DNA from: Bryobacterales bacterium
Lineage (GTDB): Bacteria > Acidobacteriota > Terriglobia > Bryobacterales > Bryobacteraceae
Assembly (NCBI GenBank): GCA_003163855.1
Contig: PLRJ01000174.1
Location: 1-33,765 of the forward strand
Length of the DNA: 33,765 nucleotides
Direction: 5' to 3'
Positions 7,564-14,321 of this stretch are shown here, piece by piece. Each line of letters opens with the position of its first letter. Within the stretch, counting starts at the first letter, position 1. A model generated the notes under the pieces. It did not search any database, was not told where the DNA came from, and worked only from the letters and a program-made list of their open reading frames with translations. A program made the translations under genes and the position numbers.

Positions 7564-8173
7564 ACGCGTCGTCTCCCTTTTTCTTAAATTGCCGGGTCAA
7601 CTTCTCCCGCAGCTGCAAGCGGGCTCGCAGCAGACGGCTTTTCACGGCTGAAATCGACAGGTTCAAAGTCTCCGCCGTTTCCTCTATTGACATTTCTTCG
7701 ATGTCACGTAAGACAAAAACGGTTCGGTAAGCTGGCTTTAAACTTTGAATCGCCTGATCTAAAATACTAGCCAGTTCCTCCCGGGAGTACGTATCCTCCG
7801 GATTTTGGTCCCAAACCGCGATTTCCCTGACGACCTCGTCTTCGCCGGTATCGATCGGATCGTCAAGGGGAACGGTCCGGTCCGAACGCCGCTTGCGCAG
7901 CTTCATCAGGGCTTCGTTGACTGCAATGCGAACCAGCCAGGTATAGAACTTAGAGTTTCCCTGAAAATCCGCCAGGTGCGTATAGGCCTTCAGGAAGGTT
8001 TCCTGCAGCACGTCTTCCGCATCGTCGTCGTTCTGGGTAATCTGCTTGGCCATGCGAAAGACGCGGCGGTCGTAATGCTGCACCAGATCTGAAAATGCAG
8101 TCATATCGCCGCTCTTGGCCGCGGTGACCAGGGCGGACTCATCAAATACGGGGGTTGCGGAAGTTGTACTCAC
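7550..8173 (-). CDS. ECF RNA polymerase sigma factor (second module)
   Basis: This 207-residue RpoE-like sigma factor has region 2 (FSDLVQHYDRRVFRMA, then DAEDVLQETFLKAYTHL and FYTWLVRIAVNEALMKLRK). An acidic linker of about 35 residues follows. Region 4 (PAYRTVFVLRDIEEMSIEETA, helix-turn-helix ISAVKSRLLRARLQL) comes last. It is translationally coupled to the soluble anti-sigma that follows. It is clearly a different ECF subgroup from the sigma at 5556, with a longer linker and different region 4 helices, so the two modules are not recent duplicates. The divergent promoter region is shared with the DUF2853 gene. Confidence 0.92.
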   Translation of the reverse strand: MSTTSATPVFDESALVTAAKSGDMTAFSDLVQHYDRRVFRMAKQITQNDDDAEDVLQETFLKAYTHLADFQGNSKFYTWLVRIAVNEALMKLRKRRSDRTVPLDDPIDTGEDEVVREIAVWDQNPEDTYSREELASILDQAIQSLKPAYRTVFVLRDIEEMSIEETAETLNLSISAVKSRLLRARLQLREKLTRQFKKKGDDAFAYL

Positions 8174-8203
8174 TCGAAAGGTTCCTTCAGTCTATCAACG
8201 GCC

Positions 8204-8231
8204 TGATATACTCCCCCAGGATCGTTCCTGG
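8204..8231 (+). promoter_or_regulatory. Extended -10 promoter with overlapping inverted repeat
   Basis: TGATATACT (8204-8212) is a good extended -10 element. The expected transcription start (about 8219) falls inside CCAGGA-TCGT-TCCTGG (8216-8231), a perfect 6+6 inverted repeat that could be an operator. It is placed to drive the DUF2853 gene at 8271 and lies between it and the divergent sigma gene. No good -35 is seen. The same TGATATACT word precedes clpX. Confidence 0.45.
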
Positions 8232-8270
8232 CACGTCGGAGCGGCAATTCAAAACAAAGGCAGATTATTC

Positions 8271-8612
8271 ATGACTGAACACAAGCCCGACTATGTAGTG
8301 GACGTGAAAAAGTATGTTCCGGCAGTGGATGAGGAAGCCGTAGCCGGCATTGTAAAGCATCTGGGCATCGCCCTGCATACGCGTGACGCTTCGCTGGTGG
8401 CGGCGACTGATCCTGAGGAGCTGAAACGGGTGCGCGAGGGCTTTATGAAGAAGAAGCTGGCACTGACGGCAAGCGACGCTGAACTGGACGCCGCTCTGAA
8501 GAAGGTAATGGAGCAGATGAAGGGCGTCCACGACAAGCACCGGGTGACGGTATGTTACCTGCTGGCCGAGCATTACGGCAAGCTGGACCTCTTTCACCCG
8601 AAAGCCAAGTAG
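8271..8612 (+). CDS. DUF2853 family protein
   Basis: This is a 113-residue, charged, helical cytoplasmic protein. The segment TDPEELKRVREGFMKKKLAL, then DAELDAALKKVMEQMKG and VTVCYLLAEHYGKL, match the DUF2853 pattern (usual length about 110). The function of the family is unknown. I chose ATG 8271 over an upstream in-frame start at 8115, because the upstream stretch overlaps the divergent sigma gene and the promoter, and AAAGGCAG precedes this ATG at a suitable distance. It lies 57 bp upstream of thrS, in the same direction. Confidence 0.78.
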   Translation: MTEHKPDYVVDVKKYVPAVDEEAVAGIVKHLGIALHTRDASLVAATDPEELKRVREGFMKKKLALTASDAELDAALKKVMEQMKGVHDKHRVTVCYLLAEHYGKLDLFHPKAK

Positions 8613-8630
8613 CGAACTTGACGCGGCGCG

Positions 8631-8666
8631 AAAGGGTCAAGCTGATAACCTCGGAATTGATCCTTT
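8631..8666 (+). promoter_or_regulatory. Leader hairpin directly upstream of thrS
   Basis: AAAGGGTCAA and TTGATCCTTT pair over 10 bp (one G-U) around a 16-nt loop, and the stem ends 3 bases before the thrS ATG. The only purine-rich Shine-Dalgarno-like run (AAAGGG) is inside the 5' arm, so folding should limit initiation. This looks like a translational control site, as known for E. coli thrS, but the loop carries no threonine anticodon, so mimicry of tRNA is not shown. Confidence 0.45.
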
Positions 8667-8669
8667 CCC

Positions 8670-10604
8670 ATGAGTAGTTTGATCATTACGCTGCCGGACG
8701 GCAGCCAACAATCCGTCGCGCCCGGAACCCGTCCGCTCGACATCGCTCAATCCATCAGCCCGCGTCTGGCCGGCGCGGCCCTGGTCGCCCGGGTCAACGG
8801 TGAATTGTACGATTTAACCCGGCCGCTTGAGACCGACGCCAAGCTGGAAATCCTGACCGCCAAAAATCCGGAGGCACTGCAGGTATACCGGCATTCCACC
8901 GCCCATCTGCTGGCCGCCGCCGTGCTGGAACTCTATCCCGAGACGCAGCTTGGCATCGGTCCCCCAACCGACACCGGCTTCTATTACGACTTCCAGCGCG
9001 ACGCCAAGTTCACCCCCGACGACCTGGAGCGCATTGAAGCGCGCATGCGTGAACTCGCCGCCCAAAATCTGCCTTTTGACCGCCAGTTGACTCCCAAAGC
9101 GGAGGGCCTTGAGAAATACAAAGACGACTGGATGAAGCACGAACTCATCGAAGAGCGGGCGGGTGATGTCTTTTCCGAATACACGCTAGGGCCGAAGTTC
9201 ATCGACTTCTGCCGTGGTCCGCATGTTCCTTCCACCGATAAGCTGAAGGCGTTCAAGCTGCTCTCCATTGCTGGCGCCTATTGGAAGGGCAACGAGAAGA
9301 ACCCGCAGTTGCAGCGCATTTACGGCACTGCCTTCTTCACGAAGCAGGAGCTGGACGACTATCTGAACCGGCTGGAAGAGGCCAAACGCCGCGACCATCG
9401 CAAACTGGGGCAGGAACTCGATCTTTTCAGCATTCAGGACCTGGCTGGTCCCGGCCTGATCTTCTTTCACCCCAAGGGCGGAGCGGTCCGCAAAGTGATT
9501 GAAGACTGGATGCGCGAACAGTACATCAAACGCGGCTATTCGCTGGTTTATACGCCGCACATCGCGCGCAGCGATCTCTGGAAGACCTCAGGCCACTACA
9601 ACTTTTATTCGGAGAACATGTTCGCCAGAATGCCGGTGGACGATGCCGAATACCAGCTAAAACCCATGAACTGCCCGTTCCATATCCTTATTTACCGGGA
9701 CAAGATGCGCAGTTATCGCACTTTACCTGTGCGGTTAGGTGAGTTGGGGACGGTTTATCGGTACGAACGGTCTGGCGTATTGCACGGCCTGCTCCGCGTG
9801 CGTGGCTTTACCCAGGACGACGCGCATATCTTTTGCACGCCGGAACAGATTGAGAACGAAGTGGTCAACTGCCTGCAGTTCGCCATCGATACTCTGAATA
9901 CTTTCGGCTTTACCGAATATGAGGCTGAGCTGTCTACGTGGGACAACGGTGTCAGCGGCAAGTACGACGGCACCGCCGACCAGTGGGCGATAGGCGAAAA
10001 GGCGCTGCACAACGCTACCCAACGGCTGGGAATGAAGGTGAAGGTATCGCCGGACGAGGCAGCTTTCTACGGTCCGAAGATCGACGTAAAGCTGGTGGAT
10101 GCCATTGGACGGCACTGGCAGCTTTCGACAGTTCAATTCGATTTCACGCTGCCACGGCGCTTCGGTCTGGAATATATCGCCGAAGACGGCAAGTCGCATC
10201 AGCCTTTGATGGTGCATCGCGCCCTGTACGGCTCTGTAGAGCGCTTCTTCGGCATTCTTATCGAACACTATGCCGGAGCTTTCCCGGTCTGGCTTGCGCC
10301 GGTGCAGGCGGTGGTCCTGCCGATAACCGATCGCCATGCCGCTTATGCCAAGGAAGTGAAACAGAAACTGGACGCCGCCGGTTTCCGGTCCGAACTCGAT
10401 GATCGCAGCGAAAAAATAAATTTAAAGATCCGCGAGGCGCAACTAATGAAAATCCCGTATATGCTAGTTCTAGGGGATCGGGAAGCGGAAGCTGGACAGG
10501 TATCTGTCCGCAACCGCAAGCACGGCGATCAGGGTGCTGTGAGCTTGGATGCATTCATTTCCCAGCTAACTGCTCTTGTGAGCGAGAGAAGTCTTCAGGA
10601 ATAG
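8670..10604 (+). CDS. thrS: Threonyl-tRNA synthetase
   Basis: This 644-residue class II synthetase charges tRNA-Thr. Domain order is TGS (1-60), the editing domain (about 65-225, with HSTAHLLA and the CRGPHVPST metal-binding motif), the catalytic core (about 245-540) and the anticodon-binding domain (about 545-640). Catalytic zinc ligands are seen as Cys in KPMNCPFH, the His in DDAHIF and the His in LMVHRALYGSVERFFGILIEHYAG (motif 3). Motif 2 is RYERSGVLHGLLRVRGFTQDDAH. The length is normal and the editing site is intact. The gene follows a leader hairpin. Confidence 0.97.
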   Translation: MSSLIITLPDGSQQSVAPGTRPLDIAQSISPRLAGAALVARVNGELYDLTRPLETDAKLEILTAKNPEALQVYRHSTAHLLAAAVLELYPETQLGIGPPTDTGFYYDFQRDAKFTPDDLERIEARMRELAAQNLPFDRQLTPKAEGLEKYKDDWMKHELIEERAGDVFSEYTLGPKFIDFCRGPHVPSTDKLKAFKLLSIAGAYWKGNEKNPQLQRIYGTAFFTKQELDDYLNRLEEAKRRDHRKLGQELDLFSIQDLAGPGLIFFHPKGGAVRKVIEDWMREQYIKRGYSLVYTPHIARSDLWKTSGHYNFYSENMFARMPVDDAEYQLKPMNCPFHILIYRDKMRSYRTLPVRLGELGTVYRYERSGVLHGLLRVRGFTQDDAHIFCTPEQIENEVVNCLQFAIDTLNTFGFTEYEAELSTWDNGVSGKYDGTADQWAIGEKALHNATQRLGMKVKVSPDEAAFYGPKIDVKLVDAIGRHWQLSTVQFDFTLPRRFGLEYIAEDGKSHQPLMVHRALYGSVERFFGILIEHYAGAFPVWLAPVQAVVLPITDRHAAYAKEVKQKLDAAGFRSELDDRSEKINLKIREAQLMKIPYMLVLGDREAEAGQVSVRNRKHGDQGAVSLDAFISQLTALVSERSLQE

Positions 10605-10666
10605 AATTGGGCTAGACCGAAGAGACTTGCACAACTGACGCTATTTCTGCGCCCCCCAAAGGGGAC

Positions 10667-11791
10667 TTGGGGTTGATTTTAGCCGATTTATTGATGATCG
10701 GCTGCTGGGTGTATTGTGTTCTAGCGATTACAGCAGCCGTACGACATAAAAGACGCAAGCTGCGTCTGACTTTTCCTGGCGCCTCCACCGGCATCAGTAT
10801 CTTGAAACCGTTAGCGGGCCTGGACGAAGGTTTAGAAGACAATCTGCGCAGTTACTTTGAGCAGGAATTCTATCCTTACGAAATTCTTTTCGCGGTACGC
10901 GACACATCCGACCCAGCTGTTCCACTTGTGCGCCGGCTGATGGCGGAGTATGTTCACATACCATCCTTGCTGGTGATAACCGGCGAACCTCCTTATCCGC
11001 ATGCCAAGGTCTTCAGCCTGAAGTGCATGTTTGATAAGGCGCAATTCGATCTGATCGCGATGTGCGACAGCGACGTGCGCGTGGGTAGAGACTTCTGCCA
11101 GCGGCTTGCCCTCGAGTTTGAAGACGATGGCTTGGGTCTGGTCACTTGTCCTTATCGCGCGGTCTCGGGCTTTAGCATCTGGTCGAAGCTGGAAGCGCTG
11201 GGCATGAATACCGACTTTCATGCCGGCCTGTTCACCGCCGTCCTGATGGAAGGTAATACTACGTTTGCGGTTGGTCCGACGATTGTGGCTCGGCGCAGCG
11301 TGCTGCTGGGCATTGGCGGCATTGAACGCGTCAAAGATTATATTTCCGAAGATTACATGCTGGGCCGCATCGCTTCCGATCTGGGCTTCGGCGTGCGCTT
11401 TTCCTCCTATGTGATAGAGCATCGGATCGGCAGTGAAGGCTTGCTGGCGAACCTGGCGCATCGCCTGCGTTGGGCGCGCACCAGCCGCCGCTCACGCCCA
11501 TGGGGCTATGTCGGGCAGTTCTTTACGCATCCCATGCCGGTGAGTCTGCTGGCGTTTATAGTGTGGCCGGATTGCTGGCCACTGCTTGGTGTGACGGCTG
11601 TGCTGAGGACGGTGGAGGCGTGGATCGTCTCGGTGCGGGTGCTAGGGGCGAAGGTTCCGTGGGCGCTGCTGCCGTTGCAGGATGCACTGGGATTCGGGTT
11701 TTGGCTGGCTGGGTTCTTTGGAAAGTCGATCAGTTGGCGCGGGCAGCGGTATTTGTTGAACCGGGATGGGACGGTTGAATTGGCGGGTTGA
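10667..11791 (+). CDS. GT21-type glycosyltransferase (HpnI / ceramide glucosyltransferase-like)
   Basis: This 374-residue membrane-bound inverting glycosyltransferase has an N-terminal TM helix, a GT-A domain and hydrophobic C-terminal segments (about 285-350). The GT21 acidic motifs are present: VRDTSDPAV, CDSDVRV (DxD, nucleotide-sugar/metal binding) and SEDYMLG, with HRLRWAR in the place of the QxxRW motif. Family members glucosylate ceramide or, as HpnI, add N-acetylglucosamine to bacteriohopanetetrol. HpnI is the likelier bacterial role, but no other hopanoid genes are near. The start is TTG 10667 or, better spaced from AAAGGGGAC, TTG 10673. Confidence 0.82.
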   Translation: MGLILADLLMIGCWVYCVLAITAAVRHKRRKLRLTFPGASTGISILKPLAGLDEGLEDNLRSYFEQEFYPYEILFAVRDTSDPAVPLVRRLMAEYVHIPSLLVITGEPPYPHAKVFSLKCMFDKAQFDLIAMCDSDVRVGRDFCQRLALEFEDDGLGLVTCPYRAVSGFSIWSKLEALGMNTDFHAGLFTAVLMEGNTTFAVGPTIVARRSVLLGIGGIERVKDYISEDYMLGRIASDLGFGVRFSSYVIEHRIGSEGLLANLAHRLRWARTSRRSRPWGYVGQFFTHPMPVSLLAFIVWPDCWPLLGVTAVLRTVEAWIVSVRVLGAKVPWALLPLQDALGFGFWLAGFFGKSISWRGQRYLLNRDGTVELAG

Positions 11792-11856
11792 AGTCAGCAG
11801 CGTTGATCCGTTTTAATCGGTGGCCAATCTCATCCTGAGAACTCGACGGGCCGCTG

Positions 11857-11909
11857 ATCACCTCCGATGAACCGCCATGGGCCGGCCAGGGCTGCCAACC
11901 GGAGGTGAT
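11857..11909. repeat. Inverted repeat forming a long hairpin, upstream part of repeat copy 1
   Basis: ATCACCTCCG (11857-11866) and CGGAGGTGAT (11900-11909) form a perfect 10-bp stem with a 33-nt loop, between the glycosyltransferase gene and repeat copy 1. Part of this stretch (CGATGAAC, then GATGAAAAC) is also found before copy 2 at 18958, so the structured element may be longer than the conserved core. Confidence 0.5.
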
Positions 11910-11951
11910 GAAAACTTTTGGAAAGATGACGAACTACGGGCGTTGCGGTGA

Positions 11952-12028
11952 GGGGACACGCCTGCGCTTTTCGGACTTGGGTGGTTTGGTGGACGACAAG
12001 CCCGGAGTGTCCCCGAGGGACTTTTCGG
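11952..12028. repeat. Intergenic structured repeat, copy 1
   Basis: The core is GGGGACAC...GTGTCCCC (arms 11952-11959 and 12007-12014, 8-bp stem), with a conserved loop stretch CGGACTTGGGT and a conserved 3' tail GAGGG-CTTTTCGG. The second copy is at 19025-19098. Both lie between convergent genes. An open frame across this region (11905-12171) looks like chance. It may be a REP-like or RNA-structured element; no transposase is near. Confidence 0.7.
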
Positions 12029-12032
12029 CGGC

Positions 12033-12186
12033 ACTAAAGACCGAGTTCCTGGTCATACGCGGTCAGTTCTTCCAGCGTGGATTCGCGATCCATGGCTTCA
12101 TCGGGCAGGACGATCTTGTTGTCAGCGTGGCTATCAAGAAATTTCTGCAAATGGTCGCAAGGAGCGGCTAAATTTGGGCGTTGATC
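12033..12186 (-). pseudogene. Coding-like remnant downstream of the TonB-type gene
   Basis: In the same frame as the TonB-type gene, but after its TAA, the minus strand reads without a stop for about 50 codons and ends at TAG 12033-12035. The translation includes HLQKFLDSHADNKIVLP and STLEELTAYDQELGL, which looks like the acidic C-terminus of a real protein. There is no good start codon (one ATG would give only 19 residues). It could be a remnant of a decayed gene. I do not recognise the family. Confidence 0.25.
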
Positions 12187-13245
12187 TTATTCCCGCTTCA
12201 ACGCAAAATTCACAATCACACTCGTGATAACCGCTACCGGTCGGCCGTTTAGCATCACAGGCCGATACTTCCACTGCAGGACGGCTTCCCTGGCAGCATT
12301 CACCAGCAGCGGATGGCCGCGTACCAGTTGCAAATTTTGAACCGTGCCGTCTTCGCCAATGATAGCTGTGAACTCCACCGTTCCCGAGACACGTGCCGAT
12401 TTGGCGAGCGCCGGGTAAACCGGCGCAACTTTCTCGATGAGGTTGGCTTCGGCTACTGCGCCGCCGATGCGCACGGCGCCTGGCGGAGCATTCGACATCG
12501 GCGGATTCTTCACCGCTTCCAGATTCTGCTGCCACTTTGGGTTTTGCGGATCGAGCAGGGTCGCGCGCTCCATCAACTGCATGCCCAGTTTCCTCGTGTC
12601 CTCACCCGGCATTGAGGTCGCCATCATTCGGCCTGCAAGGCTGAGCAATTCAGCGTCGGAGGAAGCTAATAGGCGCGCCTTCAGGGCCTCGGCTTTCTCT
12701 AAGCTGAGCGGAAAAACCGGGTTTCCCACGTTGTTGCGTGGCACCGACTTTGCGAAGATCGAAGCTTCCGCCTCGGCATATTGTGTGGGCAGGCTGGCAC
12801 TGGCAGGAATCTTGCGTGCCTGCTCCAGCAGATCGACACTGCGCAAGGGATCGTTCGCCTCCATGAATCGAGCCGCGTTATAAAGGACGGCTGGCGAATC
12901 AGACCGCTTGCTGAGTTGGCCTTCCCAGGCGGCCTTCGCCAGAGAATAGTCAGCCGCATCCAAGTCAGCGATGTTAAGCGCCGCGGCCAGGATGGGGCTT
13001 TCCGGGCGGTTCTCAATCAGCCATATCATCTGCTGCAGATAAGCCGCTTTGTCGCCCGTCCTCCAGTAAGTTTTCATCAACTGCAGCCGCGCCCTGGCGT
13101 CGTCGGGATCGGCCTGCAACTTAGCCAGCAAAACGTCGGGCGGATCACTCGGAGGCGGATTTACTTGCCGCTCGCGAATGACTTGAGCTGGCAGCATCAT
13201 GCAGCCCATAAATATTGTTAAGACAACGCAGCAAAAACCACGCAC
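12187..13245 (-). CDS. Exported TPR-like protein with TonB C-terminal domain (second of tandem pair)
   Basis: A 352-residue protein with a signal peptide (hydrophobic 5-18, then LPAQ) and a helical, TPR-like region at about 35-240 (LLAKLQADPDDARARLQLMK, AVLYNAARFMEANDPLRSVDL). The C-terminal TonB domain at about 262-350 contains KVAPVYPALAKSARVSGTV, IGEDGTV and REAVLQWKYRP. TonB domains contact outer-membrane receptors, but the classical membrane anchor and proline-rich spacer are missing, so energy transduction is not assured. It starts 14 bp after a paralogue, clearly by tandem duplication. Confidence 0.82.
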   Translation of the reverse strand: MRGFCCVVLTIFMGCMMLPAQVIRERQVNPPPSDPPDVLLAKLQADPDDARARLQLMKTYWRTGDKAAYLQQMIWLIENRPESPILAAALNIADLDAADYSLAKAAWEGQLSKRSDSPAVLYNAARFMEANDPLRSVDLLEQARKIPASASLPTQYAEAEASIFAKSVPRNNVGNPVFPLSLEKAEALKARLLASSDAELLSLAGRMMATSMPGEDTRKLGMQLMERATLLDPQNPKWQQNLEAVKNPPMSNAPPGAVRIGGAVAEANLIEKVAPVYPALAKSARVSGTVEFTAIIGEDGTVQNLQLVRGHPLLVNAAREAVLQWKYRPVMLNGRPVAVITSVIVNFALKRE

Positions 13246-13259
13246 AACGCCTCCTCGCT

Positions 13260-14285
13260 TTACTGGCTTAAACTGAAGTTCACACTGACTTCCGTTACAA
13301 CCGCGACCGGAATATTGTTCACCAGCGTCGCTTTATACTGCCACTGCAGAACCGCGTCTCTGGCCGCACTCACCAGCAGCGGCGCTCCGCTAATCAAATC
13401 CAAGTGCTGAACTGAGCCGTCTTCGTCAATAATGGCGGTGAACGTTACCACGCCTTCTATCCGGCCCGACTTCGCCAGCGGCGGATAAACCGGCGCGACC
13501 TTGTTGATTAGATTTGCTTCCGCTTCGGCGCTCGAAATGCGCATTGCTCCAGTGCTCTTGAGGCGCGACTCGGGACTCACTTCCGCTAGCGCGTTGCGCC
13601 ACTTTGGACCCTCGTAGCTGGCACGCTGCATTAGACGTAGCCCGGCCTTCTTGATTTCGGGATCGAGTCCACTGGTAACCAGAACCTTGCCCGCTCCGCT
13701 CAGCAGTTCTGGGTCCGAAGAATCCGTCAGTCGCGCCTTTAATGCGTTCGCGCTGTCGAGCGTCAGCGGCAGTGACGGATTTCCATCCGCATCGCGCACA
13801 AAAGCCATCAGATAGGCTGTTCCTTCCGCTGCCACATAGGCCGACTGCGAGGGAGCCAGTTTACGCGCTTGTTCCAACAGATCAATCGCGCGAACGGGAT
13901 CGCTTGGTGTCAGGAAGACAGCGGCGTTATACAGCACTGCAGGGGACTTGCTGCGCTTTTCCAGTTGCACCTCCCAATCGGACTTCGCCTGCTCATAGTC
14001 GCTGGGCGAATTCAACACACCGCCGGAGGGCTTCAGCTTGCCCTTCGTTCCCAAAACCGGACTGGCGGGCCGATTCTCAATTAACCAGAAAACCTGCTGG
14101 GCGTAGGCTTCTGAGTCTTTGGCTTTGAGATAGGCGTCCATCAAGGCGGAACGAATGTCGTCGTTATTCGGGTTGGCTAAAAGCTTTTGTTCCAGGGCGA
14201 CGGGATCGGGCGCGTTCGCATCCTGCGCCGGTAAAAACAGAGTGACCAAAACAATCCCTAGAAGAGCGCGAAGCAAAAGCTGCAT
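13260..14285 (-). CDS. Exported TPR-like protein with TonB C-terminal domain (first of tandem pair)
   Basis: This 341-residue paralogue of the next gene has the same layout. A signal peptide (MQLLLRALLGIVLVTLFLPA, then Q) is followed by repeated helical segments (LEQKLLANPNNDDIRSALMD, AVLYNAAVFLTPSDPVRAIDLLEQARKL) and a TonB C-terminal domain (KVAPVYPPLAKSGRIEGVV, IDEDGSVQHL, RDAVLQWQYKATLV). The shared motifs QQ-FWLIENRPASPVL and KSPAVLYNAA show close relationship with the downstream copy. It lies 36 bp after the penicillin-acylase gene and is probably co-transcribed with it. The substrate or partner is unknown. Confidence 0.82.
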   Translation of the reverse strand: MQLLLRALLGIVLVTLFLPAQDANAPDPVALEQKLLANPNNDDIRSALMDAYLKAKDSEAYAQQVFWLIENRPASPVLGTKGKLKPSGGVLNSPSDYEQAKSDWEVQLEKRSKSPAVLYNAAVFLTPSDPVRAIDLLEQARKLAPSQSAYVAAEGTAYLMAFVRDADGNPSLPLTLDSANALKARLTDSSDPELLSGAGKVLVTSGLDPEIKKAGLRLMQRASYEGPKWRNALAEVSPESRLKSTGAMRISSAEAEANLINKVAPVYPPLAKSGRIEGVVTFTAIIDEDGSVQHLDLISGAPLLVSAARDAVLQWQYKATLVNNIPVAVVTEVSVNFSLSQ

Positions 14286-14321
14286 AAGATTTATTCGAAC
14301 ACAAACTTCGTGCGTCGTGGC

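Noticed and set aside
8115-8270. Upstream extension of the DUF2853 gene
   Set aside because: It would overlap the divergent sigma gene and the promoter, and the family length fits the start at 8271.
11905-12171. Plus-strand open frame of 88 codons across repeat copy 1
   Set aside because: It runs through the inverted repeat, has no recognisable domain, and the minus strand of its second half looks more protein-like.
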